Positions 16,575 through 25,911 of a stretch of 64,000 bases of DNA are shown one piece after another. This stretch comes from Gemmobacter caeni (GTDB taxonomy: Bacteria; Pseudomonadota; Alphaproteobacteria; Rhodobacterales; Rhodobacteraceae). Where the stretch lies: positions 218,929-282,928 of the forward strand of contig NZ_QBKP01000006.1 of assembly GCF_003054195.1 (NCBI RefSeq). Direction: 5' to 3'. Position 1 is the first letter of the stretch. Every line of letters starts with the position of its first letter. Made by a program: the position numbers and the translations under genes. The notes below the pieces were generated by a model that had not been told where the DNA came from, did not search any database, and worked only from the letters and a program-made list of their open reading frames with translations.

Positions 16575-18065
16575 ATGGAAAAAGATGTGACGCAGTTTAC
16601 CGAAACGCAAAACGCGCCGGCCGATCCGGCGCAGGAATATTTCACCGATCCGACCGCCGCCGTTGACCGGCTGCAAGACCTTTACGATGCCGCCGTCGCG
16701 CATCTGACCGCCGGTTTCAATGCTGTGATGCAGGGCAACCGCCCCGAGACGCGGCTGCGCGCCTGCTATCCTGAGATCCGGCTGGTCACCACCAGCTTTG
16801 CCAAGGCGGATTCGCGGCTATCGTTCGGCCATGTGGCCCAGCCCGGCACCTATGTCGCCACGATCACCCGGCCTGACCTGTTCCGTAACTACCTGATCCA
16901 GCAGCTTGGCCTGCTGATCGAAAACCACGGCGTGCCCATCGCCATCGGCCCGTCGCAAACCCCGATCCCGGTGCATTTCGCGCTGGCCAACCGCCCCGGC
17001 GTTCTGGTGCCGCAGGAGGGCGTGCTGGACTTCCCGCTGCGCGACGTGTTCGACGTGCCGGATCTGGCCACCACCAACGACGACATCGTGAACGGCGTGC
17101 TGACCGAGTATCCCGACGGCTCGCGCCCGCTGGCGCCGTTCACAGCGCAAAGGGTGGATTACTCGCTCGCGCGGCTTTCGCATTACACCGCGACCGATGC
17201 CGGGCATTTCCAGAACCACGTCCTGTTCACCAACTACCAGTTCTATGTGGATGAATTTGAGGCCTATGCCCGCAAGGTTCTGGGTGATCCGGCCTCGGGC
17301 TATTCCTCGTTCGTGGCGCCCGGCAATGCCGAGATTACCACGCCTGACGGCGATCTTGTGGTGCTGCCCAAGATGCCGCAGATGCCGACCTATCACCTGA
17401 AGCGCCCCGACGGGCAGGGCATCACGCTGGTCAATATCGGCGTCGGCCCTTCGAACGCCAAGACCGCGACCGACCATATCGCCGTGCTGCGCCCACATGC
17501 CTGGCTGATGGTGGGTCACTGCGCCGGCCTGCGCAATTCGCAAAGCCTTGGCGATTTCGTGCTGGCCCATGCCTATCTGCGCGAGGATCACGTTCTGGAC
17601 GACGATCTGCCGATCTGGGTGCCAATCCCGGCGCTGGCGGAAATCCAGATCGCACTGGAGCGCGCGGTGGAACATGTGACCCAGTTGCAGGGTTACGAAC
17701 TGAAACGGATCATGCGCACCGGCACGGTTGCCACCATCGACAACCGCAACTGGGAACTGCGCGACCAGTCCGGCCCGGTGCAGCGGCTCAGCCAGTCGCG
17801 CGCCGTCGCACTGGACATGGAAAGCGCCACCATCGCCGCCAACGGCTTCCGCTTCCGGGTGCCCTATGGCACGCTGCTCTGCGTCTCGGACAAGCCGCTG
17901 CATGGCGAGCTGAAGCTGCCCGGCATGGCAACCGATTTCTACCGCAGTCAGGTTGCGCGCCATCTGCTGATCGGCATTCACGCCATGGAACAGTTGCGCG
18001 ACATGCCGGTTGAACGTATCCACAGCCGGAAGTTGCGCAGCTTCGAGGAAACCGCCTTCCTGTAA
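16575..18065 (+). CDS. amn: AMP nucleosidase
   Basis: A 496-residue protein matching AMP nucleosidase (E. coli Amn is 484 residues), which hydrolyses AMP to adenine and ribose 5-phosphate and thus helps to control the adenylate pool. The N-terminal domain includes YPEIRLVTTSFAKADSRLSFGHV. The C-terminal nucleoside-phosphorylase-like domain has VGPSNAKTATDHIAVLRPHA, MVGHCAGLRNSQ and DMESATIAANGFRFRVPYG, the usual base and ribose-binding region. It stands alone with 164 bases upstream and 146 before the HU gene. Confidence 0.95.
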   Translation: MEKDVTQFTETQNAPADPAQEYFTDPTAAVDRLQDLYDAAVAHLTAGFNAVMQGNRPETRLRACYPEIRLVTTSFAKADSRLSFGHVAQPGTYVATITRPDLFRNYLIQQLGLLIENHGVPIAIGPSQTPIPVHFALANRPGVLVPQEGVLDFPLRDVFDVPDLATTNDDIVNGVLTEYPDGSRPLAPFTAQRVDYSLARLSHYTATDAGHFQNHVLFTNYQFYVDEFEAYARKVLGDPASGYSSFVAPGNAEITTPDGDLVVLPKMPQMPTYHLKRPDGQGITLVNIGVGPSNAKTATDHIAVLRPHAWLMVGHCAGLRNSQSLGDFVLAHAYLREDHVLDDDLPIWVPIPALAEIQIALERAVEHVTQLQGYELKRIMRTGTVATIDNRNWELRDQSGPVQRLSQSRAVALDMESATIAANGFRFRVPYGTLLCVSDKPLHGELKLPGMATDFYRSQVARHLLIGIHAMEQLRDMPVERIHSRKLRSFEETAFL

Positions 18066-18113
18066 CGCTGCGATGCAGTAGCGCGGCAGGGCGCGCATCC
18101 CGGCATTCTGGGC

Positions 18114-18142
18114 TTGCACTTTGCCGCGAAAACCTGTGTAGC
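18114..18142 (+). promoter_or_regulatory. Possible sigma70-type promoter of the HU gene
   Basis: TTGCAC (18114-18119) and TGTAGC (18137-18142) are separated by 17 bases upstream of the HU coding sequence. The -10 match is weak (three of six). Two GC-rich hairpins, including CCGCC-CAAA-GGCGG, follow in the leader before the AAAGGAAAG ribosome site. Confidence 0.25.
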
Positions 18143-18211
18143 ACTGTCCATCAATGCCCCGAGGGGCTTATTCTCCGCCCAAAGGCGGGGACAAGACCAA
18201 AGGAAAGAAAA

Positions 18212-18499
18212 ATGTCGAAACCGATGACCAAGACGCAACTCGTGGCCGCCCTGTCCGACGCGATGGGCGCAGACAAGAAGACCGCCGGCGCCGCGCTGGA
18301 TGCGATCGCCGCCATCGTGGCGCGGGAAGTGGCCGCCGGTGGCGCCGTCACGCTGCCGGGCCTTGGCAAGGTCGTCTGCCGCGCCCGCCCGGAACGTCAG
18401 GTGCGCAACCCGGCCACCGGCGAAACCGTGACCAAGCCGGCCGACAAGCAGGTGAAATTCACCATCGCGAAAGCGCTGAAAGACAGCGTGAACGCCTGA
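18212..18499 (+). CDS. HU family DNA-binding protein
   Basis: A 95-residue histone-like protein of standard HU/IHF length. It opens with MTKTQLVAALSDAMGADKKTA. The beta-arm region is VTLPGLGKVVCRARPERQVRNPATGE, with the RNPATGE motif that intercalates at DNA kinks, and the C-terminal helix is VKFTIAKALKDSVN. It bends and compacts DNA, probably as a homodimer. It lies on its own between amn and a transporter, and a strong terminator follows at 18522. Confidence 0.95.
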   Translation: MSKPMTKTQLVAALSDAMGADKKTAGAALDAIAAIVAREVAAGGAVTLPGLGKVVCRARPERQVRNPATGETVTKPADKQVKFTIAKALKDSVNA

Positions 18500-18521
18500 T
18501 CGGCCCCGCGCCGTTCGCCAA

Positions 18522-18545
18522 GGCCGCCCGCGAGGCGGCCTTTTT
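18522..18545 (+). terminator. Rho-independent terminator after the HU gene
   Basis: GGCCGCC (18522-18528), loop CGCGA and GGCGGCC (18534-18540) form a 7-base-pair GC stem followed directly by TTTTT. It lies 23 bases after the HU stop. Confidence 0.85.
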
Positions 18546-18575
18546 CTTGCGCCCTTCCTTTGCCCGGATTGCCCC

Positions 18576-19451
18576 GTGAACCTGCGCGCCCTTGTCACCG
18601 GCCTGTGCTTCGCCCTGATCTGGTCTTCGGCCTATGCCGTAGCCCGCATCATCGTGGCCGAAGCACCGCCGCTGCTGTCGCTGGCGCTACGGTTCAGCAT
18701 CTCGGGCGTGGTTGCGGTCGGCATCGGCCTGCTGCTGGGGCAAAGCCTGCGCCTGACGCGCGCACAATGGCGGGCCACGCTGATCTTCGGCCTGTGCCAG
18801 AACGCACTGTATCTGGGTCTTAATTTCATCGCGATGCAATGGATCGAGGCGTCGCTGGCCGCGATCATCGCCTCTTCCATGCCGCTGATCGTTGCGGCCC
18901 TGGGCTGGGCCTTCCGGGGGGAGCGGCTGTCGCCACTGGGCGTACTGGGCCTTGGCCTCGGTTTCAGTGGCGTGGCGCTGATCATGGCGGCGCGGCTGAC
19001 CGGCGGAGCCGACCCGCTGGGCGTGGTCTTCTGCCTTGCCGCCGCGCTGGCGCTGGCCACCGCAACGCTGACCCTGCGCGGCGCGGCGTCGGGCGGCAAT
19101 CTGTGGATCATCGTCGGGCTTCAGATGTGGGTCGGGGCGGCGGTTCTGTGGGTCGCGGGCGGGCTGCTGGAAAGCTGGCACCTGCCGACGAACCCGCAGT
19201 GGATTGCCGCGATGACTTATCAGATTTTCATGCCCGGCATCGCGGCGACGGTGCTGTGGTTCGCGCTGGTGCACCAGATCGGCGCGGTGAAGGCATCGAG
19301 CTTTCACTTCCTCAACCCGTTCTTTGGCGTGGCCATCGCGGCCGCGCTGCTGGGCGAACAGATCCGGGCCACCGACATTGCCGGGGTCGTGGTGGTCATG
19401 GCCGGTATCCTTGCCGTGCAGCGCGCCCGCGAGACCCGCGCGCGGCCCTAA
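18576..19451 (+). CDS. EamA/DMT family transporter
   Basis: A 291-residue inner-membrane protein with about ten transmembrane helices arranged as two EamA repeats (for example FALIWSSAYAVARIIV near the start and FLNPFFGVAIAAALLGE near the end). The start is a GTG at 18576, which follows the HU terminator by 30 bases. Members of this drug/metabolite superfamily export metabolites or amino acids; the substrate cannot be told. The 3' end overlaps the convergent GST gene by four bases. Confidence 0.9.
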   Translation: MNLRALVTGLCFALIWSSAYAVARIIVAEAPPLLSLALRFSISGVVAVGIGLLLGQSLRLTRAQWRATLIFGLCQNALYLGLNFIAMQWIEASLAAIIASSMPLIVAALGWAFRGERLSPLGVLGLGLGFSGVALIMAARLTGGADPLGVVFCLAAALALATATLTLRGAASGGNLWIIVGLQMWVGAAVLWVAGGLLESWHLPTNPQWIAAMTYQIFMPGIAATVLWFALVHQIGAVKASSFHFLNPFFGVAIAAALLGEQIRATDIAGVVVVMAGILAVQRARETRARP

Positions 19452-20056
19452 CCCGCCATCAGCGCCGCATCCCGCGCCAGCATCGCTGCCACCGCCGGGC
19501 GCGCCTGACACCGCGCCACCCAGTCGCGGATCGCCGGGTCGTCCGGCGTCGCCTCGCGGAACCAGGCATAAGGCGAATGCACCAGCAGATCGACCGCCGA
19601 ATAGCGATCGCCCAGCAGCCACGGCCCGCGCGCCAGCGCCGCCGAAATCCGCGCCGCCACCTCATCTGTGCCGCGCCATGTGGCGGTGAAGGCCGGATGC
19701 GACAGCCCGCTGCGCGCCACGATCAGCGCGGGTTCCATGACTGCACCATACCAGAACAGCCAGGTCAGAAACGCGCCCCGCTGCGGATCGCCAGGCGGCG
19801 GCGCCATGCCCCCCTGCGGGAACAGTGCCGTCAGATAAAGCATGATGGCCGCCGTTTCCGAGATCAGTGTCCCGTCATGGTCCAGCAGCGGCACCTTGCC
19901 CTCGGGATGCGGATTCGCCGCATCCGGTCCGCCGGAACCGTCAAACCGGCGGATCGTGACGGGACGCAGCGCCACCTCATCCCTGATCCCCATCTCCTCG
20001 ATCAGGGTCAGGATGCGCGAGGACCGCGAATTGGGCGCGTGACAGAGGGTCAGCAT
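19448..20056 (-). CDS. Glutathione S-transferase family protein
   Basis: A 202-residue cytosolic protein. The N-terminal thioredoxin-like domain has LCHAPNSRSSRILTLIEE (the serine region expected to contact glutathione), then GKVPLLDHDGTLISETAAIMLYL, the classical G-site strand with Glu-Thr/Ser. The all-helical C-terminal domain contains GDRYSAVDLLVHSPY. The ATG at 20056 has an AAAGGAG site; the frame is open to 20098. Most similar in style to bacterial beta/theta-like GSTs; the substrate is unknown. Confidence 0.9.
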   Translation of the reverse strand: MLTLCHAPNSRSSRILTLIEEMGIRDEVALRPVTIRRFDGSGGPDAANPHPEGKVPLLDHDGTLISETAAIMLYLTALFPQGGMAPPPGDPQRGAFLTWLFWYGAVMEPALIVARSGLSHPAFTATWRGTDEVAARISAALARGPWLLGDRYSAVDLLVHSPYAWFREATPDDPAIRDWVARCQARPAVAAMLARDAALMAG

Positions 20057-20124
20057 GGCAGGCTCCTTTTCTTTCTGCATGCCCCTGTTATGCTGCACCC
20101 CTCCTGACGAAAGCTGTCAGCATC

Positions 20125-20826
20125 ATGGCCCGATCCGACCGCCTGTTCCGCCTGCTGGATGCCCTGCGCCGCCTGCCGCCGCCCGCGACAGCCGCGCGGC
20201 TGGCAGAGGAACTTGAAGTCTCGCCGCGCACGCTTTACCGCGACATCGCCAGCCTGCGAGCGGCAGGAGCGCGGATCGAGGGCGAGGCCGGAGTAGGCTA
20301 CACGCTGACCGAAGATCCGGCCCTGCCCCCACAGATGTTTACCCGGATGGAGGTCGAGGCGCTGATGCTCGGGCTGGCCGAGATCCGCCTTGCAGGCGAC
20401 CCGGCACTGGCCCGCGCGGCTGAAACCGCCGCCGCCCGCATCATCGCCACCCTGCCCGAACGGGTGCAGCGGCAAGCGCTGCATGCCGCACAGGAAATCT
20501 ACCGCTTCGAGCCGCGCCAGCCCGCCCCGCCTCATCTGGGCCTGATCCGCGAGGCGATCTGGGCCGAATGCGCGCTGGACCTGCGCTATGAGGATAATGC
20601 GGGCCAAAACAGCCAGCGCCGGATCTGGCCGCTGTCGGTGGTCTGGCTGGACAAATCACTGATGCTGCTGGCCTGGTGCTGTTTGCGCAACGACTTCCGC
20701 CGCTTCAAGCTGCACCAGATGTCAGAGGTCACGCAAAGCGACGAAAGCTTCCGGCCCCGCCGCGTGCCGCTGCTGCGCGCGTTTCACACCCGCCTGCGCG
20801 GTCAGGGCAAGGCGCAAATTCGTTGA
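20125..20826 (+). CDS. HTH/WYL-domain transcriptional regulator (YafY-like)
   Basis: A 233-residue regulator. An N-terminal DeoR/HTH_11 winged helix (RLFRLLDALRRL...AARLAEELEVSPRTLYRDIASLRAAGARI) is followed by a WYL domain (IWPLSVVWLDKSLMLLAWCCLRNDFRRFKL). It is divergent from the GST gene with 68 bases between starts, so it may control it. The ligand sensed by the WYL domain is unknown. The coding sequence ends inside a perfect palindrome. Confidence 0.9.
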   Translation: MARSDRLFRLLDALRRLPPPATAARLAEELEVSPRTLYRDIASLRAAGARIEGEAGVGYTLTEDPALPPQMFTRMEVEALMLGLAEIRLAGDPALARAAETAAARIIATLPERVQRQALHAAQEIYRFEPRQPAPPHLGLIREAIWAECALDLRYEDNAGQNSQRRIWPLSVVWLDKSLMLLAWCCLRNDFRRFKLHQMSEVTQSDESFRPRRVPLLRAFHTRLRGQGKAQIR

Positions 20827-20862
20827 TCAACGAATTTGCAAATCTTTTCGCAAAAGATTTGC
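20814..20862. repeat. Paired AT-rich palindromes, copy 1 (bidirectional terminator-like)
   Basis: A 26-base perfect palindrome (20814-20839; arms GCAAATTCG..CGAATTTGC) is joined to a second hairpin (20838-20862; arms GCAAATCTTTT / AAAAGATTTGC, loop CGC), the two sharing one GC. It sits at the junction of two convergent genes, so it may end transcription from both sides. An element of the same design lies at 25836-25883. Confidence 0.75.
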
Positions 20863-20865
20863 GCC

Positions 20866-21966
20866 TCACCCGACGGTGCCGCGCACACCGCCGGTCTGGC
20901 CGCGATCCAGCAGCAGGTGATCGAGCAGCACGCAGGCCATCATCGCCTCGCCCACCGGCACGGCGCGGATACCGACGCAGGGATCATGGCGGCCCTTGGT
21001 GATCAGTTCGATCTCCTCGCCTGCCTGATTGACCGTCTTGCGCGGCGTCAGGATCGAGGAGGTCGGCTTCACTGCAAAGCGCACCACCACATCCTGCCCT
21101 GTGGAAATACCGCCCAGAATGCCGCCCGCGTGGTTCGACAGGAATTCCGGCCCGTTCGGCCCCATGCGCATCTCGTCGGCGTTTTCCACCCCGGTCAGCG
21201 CCGCCGCCGCCATGCCCTCGCCGATCTCCACCGCCTTCACCGCGTTGATCGACATCATCGCCGCCGCCAGATCGCTGTCGAGCTTGCCGTAAAGCGGTGC
21301 GCCCAGCCCCGCAGGCACGCCGGAGGCCACAACCTCGATCACCGCACCCACCGAATTGTGGTTCAGCCGCAGGTCATCCAGATAGCCGGCCCAGCCTTCC
21401 GCCGCCACAGCATCGGGACACCAGAACGGGTTCCTCTCGATCTCGGTCGCATCGAACCGGCTGCGGTCGATCCCGTGCGGGCCGACCTGCACCATATAGC
21501 CGGTGATGGTCAGCCCCGGCACCAGCGCGGCCAGCGCCGCGCGCGCGACGCCCCCTGCCGCCACCCGTGCCGCGGTTTCGCGGGCCGAGGACCGGCCACC
21601 GCCGCGATAATCGCGCAGGCCATATTTCAGATGATAGGCCAGATCGGCATGGCCGGGGCGGAAGGCACGGGCGATGTCGCCGTAATCCTTCGACCTCTGG
21701 TCCGTATTCTCGATCATCAGCTGGATAGGCGTGCCGGTCGATCTCCCCTCGAAGACACCCGAGAGGATCTTCACCGCATCGGCCTCTTGCCGCTGGGTGG
21801 TGAACTTGTTTTGGCCTGGCTTGCGCCGGTCGAGCCAGTGTTGCAGCGCCGCCGCCCCGATCTCCACCCCCGGCGGGCAGCCGTCGACCGTGGCGCCCAG
21901 CGCAGGGCCATGGCTCTCGCCCCAGGTGGTGACGCGGAACAGGTGACCGAAGGTGTTCAGGCTCAT
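20866..21966 (-). CDS. aroC: Chorismate synthase
   Basis: A 366-residue enzyme that makes chorismate from 5-enolpyruvylshikimate 3-phosphate, the last shikimate step, and needs reduced FMN. The GESHGPALG motif at residues 16-24, [31 protein letters not shown] and the C-terminal [18 protein letters not shown] are all family signatures. Length is normal. It is monocistronic here, convergent with the WYL regulator. Confidence 0.97.
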   Translation of the reverse strand: MSLNTFGHLFRVTTWGESHGPALGATVDGCPPGVEIGAAALQHWLDRRKPGQNKFTTQRQEADAVKILSGVFEGRSTGTPIQLMIENTDQRSKDYGDIARAFRPGHADLAYHLKYGLRDYRGGGRSSARETAARVAAGGVARAALAALVPGLTITGYMVQVGPHGIDRSRFDATEIERNPFWCPDAVAAEGWAGYLDDLRLNHNSVGAVIEVVASGVPAGLGAPLYGKLDSDLAAAMMSINAVKAVEIGEGMAAAALTGVENADEMRMGPNGPEFLSNHAGGILGGISTGQDVVVRFAVKPTSSILTPRKTVNQAGEEIELITKGRHDPCVGIRAVPVGEAMMACVLLDHLLLDRGQTGGVRGTVG

Positions 21967-22024
21967 GGGCGCACTCCTTTGCGCAGTGCCTTTACGCCAA
22001 AGCGCGCGGCGTGGGAAGGCGCCG

Positions 22025-22963
22025 CTATTCGGTTGAGGTCAGGATCGCCTCGACCCGCCGGTTCGCCATCCGCCCGGCTTCGGTCAGGTTGCTGGCGCGG
22101 GGTGCCAGATAGCCCACGCCCTGCGCCTCGATCCGCGCACCATCGGCCCCGGCGGCGATCAGCGCCTGCCGCACCGCCGCCGCGCGCTGCTTCGACAGCG
22201 CCAGATTGGTGGCGAGATTGCCCGAGGCATCGGTATGGCCGACCAGAGCGATGCGCCGCGACGGGTTGGCCGCCAGCCAGTCGGCCAGCGCCTGCAAGGC
22301 CGGATTGCCCGCGGTTTCCAGCCGGGCCGCGCCCGAGGCGAAATCCAGCCCCTCCAGCACCGCATGGCCCTGTCCCTCCAGCGCGGCACCGATATCCGGG
22401 GCCTCACCCGGAACACCCGCGGGCGGTGTTTCGGCTTCGCCAAGGTCAACAGGCTGCAACCCGGTTTCCTCTGCGACAGCGCCGGGCTGAACCCGCGTCA
22501 TCTGCACAAACCCCGAGGCCTGCGACCGGCTGACCATCAGGCTCAGCACCTCATCCCCCTTCGCCGCGGCGAGATAGCGGAAATCGCCCAGATCGACATG
22601 CATGTCCGGCTCGGTCATCAGGAGCAGATCATAGCGGAAATCGAAGCCGCCACAGGCATCGGTTTCGCATTCGTAAAGCACTTGCCAGCCCGCCGCCTGC
22701 AGCTGTTTGCGCAGGGGCGCGAGCAGGTCCAGCGTGGATACAGGACCGGCGATGCGCCAGGCCACCTGTTCAACCGTCCCTTCTGCCACACGGGTTTTGA
22801 CCCGACCGTCCTGCCACGGGCCGAGCGGCATCCGGTAGCTGGCGCCGGGTTCCGTGATGCGGGCGGTCTCGGTCGCCGGGCCGGGCAGGCGCAGCGACAG
22901 CGGTGCCGCAGCCATAGCACCCGGCAGCAGCGCAAGCGCCAGCCCAAGGCAGAACCGCCGCAT
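22025..22963 (-). CDS. OmpA-family outer-membrane/peptidoglycan-associated protein
   Basis: A 312-residue exported protein. A signal peptide ([20 protein letters not shown]) leads to a middle domain of unknown type and a C-terminal OmpA domain (from about 190: [31 protein letters not shown]...NRRVEAIL), which binds peptidoglycan. The ATG at 22963 lies two bases after the upstream GNAT stop, with GAGGG seven bases before it; a TTG at 22969 is also in frame. Probably periplasmic or outer-membrane anchored. It is the third gene of a CinA-GNAT-OmpA minus-strand operon. Confidence 0.88.
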   Translation of the reverse strand: MRRFCLGLALALLPGAMAAAPLSLRLPGPATETARITEPGASYRMPLGPWQDGRVKTRVAEGTVEQVAWRIAGPVSTLDLLAPLRKQLQAAGWQVLYECETDACGGFDFRYDLLLMTEPDMHVDLGDFRYLAAAKGDEVLSLMVSRSQASGFVQMTRVQPGAVAEETGLQPVDLGEAETPPAGVPGEAPDIGAALEGQGHAVLEGLDFASGAARLETAGNPALQALADWLAANPSRRIALVGHTDASGNLATNLALSKQRAAAVRQALIAAGADGARIEAQGVGYLAPRASNLTEAGRMANRRVEAILTSTE

Positions 22964-22965
22964 GG

Positions 22966-23688
22966 TCAATCCCTCAGCCGGTAGTGATAGCGCCCGGCCT
23001 CGACCATACCCAACCGCGCGTAAAGCGCGCGCGCCGGGGCATTGGCCTCGGTCACCACCACGGCGAAGGTGGTAGCCCCCTGCATCACCGCCCAGCCCGC
23101 CGCAGCCCGCATCATCACCGCCGCCGCACCGCGCCGACGCATCGTCACCGGCACTTCCAGCGCATGCAGCATCGCAACCGGGCCAGACACCGCGACAAAG
23201 GCGGCACCGGCAGGCGTGTCATCGGTCCGACCAAGGATCGCCACTTTCGGCCCCGATACCCGATCCATCACCGCCAGGCGGGCCGGGCCAATGCCCCCGG
23301 CCGCCCAGATATCGGCGGCAATCGCAAGCGGCGGCCAGTGCAGGAAAGCCGCCATGCCGCTGACCGGCTGCGCCAGATCCTCGGCAGGGGCGGCATAGGC
23401 CACCACAGGGTCATTGATCCGGTAGCCCCGTGCGTCCAGCGCCGCATCCAGCGCGGCATCGCCTGCGCGGATCAGGAAGAGGTGCTTCTGCCCCAGCGCG
23501 GTCATCGCGGTTTCGGCCTGAAGCAGATCGGCTTCGGTCCAGGCCCCCTCCGCCGTGGTTGCCGACACCCTCTGACCACCACCCTGCCCGTCGCGCAGCC
23601 GCCACGGACCCTCAACGAAGCTGCGGGCGGGCGGCCATGTCGTCTCCATCACCCCGGCGAGCCCTTCCGGTGTCAGAAGCCCGCCCAT
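22966..23688 (-). CDS. GNAT family N-acetyltransferase
   Basis: A 240-residue protein whose C-terminal half is a GNAT domain: LEVPVTMRRRGAAAVMMRAAAGWA (acetyl-CoA loop RRRGAA) and TEANAPARALYARLGM. The N-terminal half is a divergent second GNAT-like repeat. The ATG at 23688 overlaps the upstream stop as ATGA. The acceptor substrate is unknown. Confidence 0.85.
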   Translation of the reverse strand: MGGLLTPEGLAGVMETTWPPARSFVEGPWRLRDGQGGGQRVSATTAEGAWTEADLLQAETAMTALGQKHLFLIRAGDAALDAALDARGYRINDPVVAYAAPAEDLAQPVSGMAAFLHWPPLAIAADIWAAGGIGPARLAVMDRVSGPKVAILGRTDDTPAGAAFVAVSGPVAMLHALEVPVTMRRRGAAAVMMRAAAGWAVMQGATTFAVVVTEANAPARALYARLGMVEAGRYHYRLRD

Positions 23689-24407
23689 CACGAGAACAAC
23701 GCGCAAAGCTTGGTCATCGCCGCATCCAGCTGCGCCGGGTCGGTGCCCCGGATGACCAGATTGGTGCCATGCGCACCGTTCTGGATGAACGGATAAGACC
23801 CCATCGAGAGGTCGGGGAATTCAGCCGCCAGCGCGGCGAAAGGCCCCGCGATCTCGCCCTCGCCACGATTGACGCGCAGCGACTGGCTCAGCAGCGGCTC
23901 CCCCCCGGTCAGTTTGGGCAGCACACTTGCCACCATGGCCTGAAAGATGTTGGGAACGCCCGCCATCACATGCACATTGCCCAGCGTGAAGCCGGGCGCT
24001 GTGCTGACCGGATTGTCGATCAGGGTTGCCGTATCCGGTATGCGCGCCATGCGCTGCCGGGCCGTGTTGAACTCCAGCCCCGCGCGGTCGTAATGCGCCT
24101 GCAACAGCGCCATCGCATCGGCGCGATGGCTGATACCCAGACCGAAGGCCGCCGCCACCGCATCGGCGGTGATATCGTCATGCGTCGGCCCGATGCCGCC
24201 GCTGGTAAACAGATGATCCCAGCGCCCGCGCAGATCATTCACCGCCTCGACGATGGCCGCATGGTCATCGGCCACCACGCGCGCCTCCATCAGCCGGATT
24301 CCGCGCTGCGTCAGTTCCCCCGCAAGATAATGCGTATTGCTGTCGCGCGTGCGCCCCGACAAAATCTCGTCGCCGATCACCAGCATCGCGGCTGTGGGGT
24401 TGGTCAT
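23688..24407 (-). CDS. Molybdopterin-binding / CinA N-terminal-type protein
   Basis: A 239-residue protein with the MoaB/Mog-type MoCF domain (LVIGDEILSGRTRDSNTHYLA, LFTSGGIGPTHDDITADAV, APGFTLGNVHVMAGVP). It corresponds to the N-terminal half of CinA and lacks the C-terminal nicotinamide-nucleotide deamidase domain, so it is a stand-alone form. AAGGAG precedes the ATG. CinA-type N-terminal domains hydrolyse ADP-ribose-type nucleotides in some species; the role of stand-alone forms is unsettled. Confidence 0.9.
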   Translation of the reverse strand: MTNPTAAMLVIGDEILSGRTRDSNTHYLAGELTQRGIRLMEARVVADDHAAIVEAVNDLRGRWDHLFTSGGIGPTHDDITADAVAAAFGLGISHRADAMALLQAHYDRAGLEFNTARQRMARIPDTATLIDNPVSTAPGFTLGNVHVMAGVPNIFQAMVASVLPKLTGGEPLLSQSLRVNRGEGEIAGPFAALAAEFPDLSMGSYPFIQNGAHGTNLVIRGTDPAQLDAAMTKLCALFS

Positions 24408-24514
24408 GACGGTCTCCTTGACGATCCGCGCCGCGCCTGCCTGAACACGCCCGGCTCTGGCCTTTTGCTGCCCGAGGCTTTATCTAGACGCAAGCCTTAA
24501 GGAAAGGATACCCC

Positions 24515-25324
24515 GTGAAAGAGACTCGCGGCCGCGTGACCAAGGATGGCATCCGCATCTATGACCCGGCCGATTTCGCCGGGATGCGCGCCGCCGGGCA
24601 GGTGGCGGCCGAGATCCTCGACGCGGTAATCCCGCTGGTGAAACCGGGCGCGACAACGGGCGATCTGGATGAGTTCATCACCGCCGAGGTTGAACGGCGC
24701 GGCGTGATTTCGGCCACCATTGGCTACAAGGGCTATCGCCATGCCTCGTGCATCAGCGTCAACCATGTGGTCTGCCACGGCATCCCCGGCAACAAGGTGC
24801 TGGCGGATGGCGACATCCTGAATATCGACGTCACTGTCATCGTGGATGGCTGGTATGGCGATACCAGCCGCATGTTCGTGGCAGGCAATCTGGGCCGTAA
24901 GGCGGAGCGGCTGATCGAGGTCACGCACGAAGGTTTGATGCGCGGCATCGCGGCGGTAAAACCCGGCAATACCTTCGGCGACATCGGCAACGCGATCCAG
25001 ACCTATGTCGAGGCAAGCCGCATGTCGGTGGTGCGCGATTTCTGCGGCCACGGCCTTGGCCGGGTGTTCCACGCCCCACCGAACGTGCTGCACTACGGCC
25101 GCGCGGGCAGCGGTGCGGTGCTGGAGGAAGGCATGTTCTTCACCATAGAACCGATGGTGAACCTCGGCCGCCCCGAAACCAAGGTGCTGGCCGACGACTG
25201 GACCGCGGTCACCCGCGACAAGTCACTTTCGGCGCAATACGAGCATTCAGTGGGTGTGACGGCAGAGGGCTGCGAGATCTTCACCCTGTCCCCCGCCGGC
25301 AAATTCTTCCGCACCTGGGCGTGA
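24515..25324 (+). CDS. map: Methionine aminopeptidase, type I
   Basis: A 269-residue cytosolic metallopeptidase that removes the initiator methionine. The pita-bread fold motifs are present: the substrate-side histidine in YRHASCISVNHVVCHGIP, metal-binding DILNIDVTVIVDGWYGDTSRMF (two aspartates), FCGHGLGRVFH (histidine), FTIEPMVN (glutamate) and YEHSVGVT near the C-terminus. The start is GTG at 24515 with an upstream AAGGAAAGG. It is divergent from the CinA-type gene. Confidence 0.96.
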   Translation: MKETRGRVTKDGIRIYDPADFAGMRAAGQVAAEILDAVIPLVKPGATTGDLDEFITAEVERRGVISATIGYKGYRHASCISVNHVVCHGIPGNKVLADGDILNIDVTVIVDGWYGDTSRMFVAGNLGRKAERLIEVTHEGLMRGIAAVKPGNTFGDIGNAIQTYVEASRMSVVRDFCGHGLGRVFHAPPNVLHYGRAGSGAVLEEGMFFTIEPMVNLGRPETKVLADDWTAVTRDKSLSAQYEHSVGVTAEGCEIFTLSPAGKFFRTWA

Positions 25325-25337
25325 AGCGACCCGGGGG

Positions 25338-25775
25338 TTACACCCGGTCGAGCCAGTCGCCATAGCCTTCCTCTTCCATCCGGTCCTTCGGGATGAAGCG
25401 CAGGCTGGCGGAATTGATGCAGTAGCGCAGCCCGCCCATTTCATGCGGACCATCTGGAAAGACATGGCCCAGATGGCTGTCGCCATGGGTTGAACGCACC
25501 TCGGTGCGGATCATGCCATGTGTTGTGTCGCGCAGTTCCACCATATGCGCCTCGTCGATGGGACGGGCAAAGGCAGGCCAGCCACAACCGCTGTTGTATT
25601 TGTCAGCCGAAGAAAACAGCGGTTCGCCCGATACGATATCGACATAGATGCCAGGCTCGAAATGATGGTCATAGGCGCCGGTGAACGGACGCTCGGTGCC
25701 ATTTTCCTGCGTGACGCGATATTGTTCGGGGGTCAGCCGGGCGACGGCCTCGGCGGTCTTGGCAAAGCGGGACAT
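25338..25775 (-). CDS. msrB: Peptide-methionine (R)-S-oxide reductase
   Basis: A 145-residue enzyme that repairs methionine-R-sulfoxide. [29 protein letters not shown] and the catalytic-cysteine segment [11 protein letters not shown] are present. The two CxxC zinc pairs found in E. coli MsrB are absent, so this is the zinc-free form. It is convergent with map. Confidence 0.95.
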   Translation of the reverse strand: MSRFAKTAEAVARLTPEQYRVTQENGTERPFTGAYDHHFEPGIYVDIVSGEPLFSSADKYNSGCGWPAFARPIDEAHMVELRDTTHGMIRTEVRSTHGDSHLGHVFPDGPHEMGGLRYCINSASLRFIPKDRMEEEGYGDWLDRV

Positions 25776-25835
25776 GCGGCCTCCTGATCCTGTCGGGGAT
25801 GAATCTGGTCACCCCGGCCGGAAAGTCCAGAGCCC

Positions 25836-25883
25836 GCAAATTTCTTTGAAGAAATTTGCAAAAGTTTTCAGAAAAACTTTTGC
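25836..25883. repeat. Paired AT-rich palindromes, copy 2
   Basis: Hairpin one has arms GCAAATTTCTT / AAGAAATTTGC (25836-25859, loop TG). Hairpin two has arms GCAAAAGTTTT / AAAACTTTTGC (25858-25883, loop CAGA). They share one GC, exactly as in the copy at 20814-20862. It lies between the 3' end of the 25912 gene and the 5' end of msrB, so it may end transcription of the former. Confidence 0.75.
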
Positions 25884-25911
25884 CCGCGCCCGGCAGACGC
25901 GGTGGCGTGCC

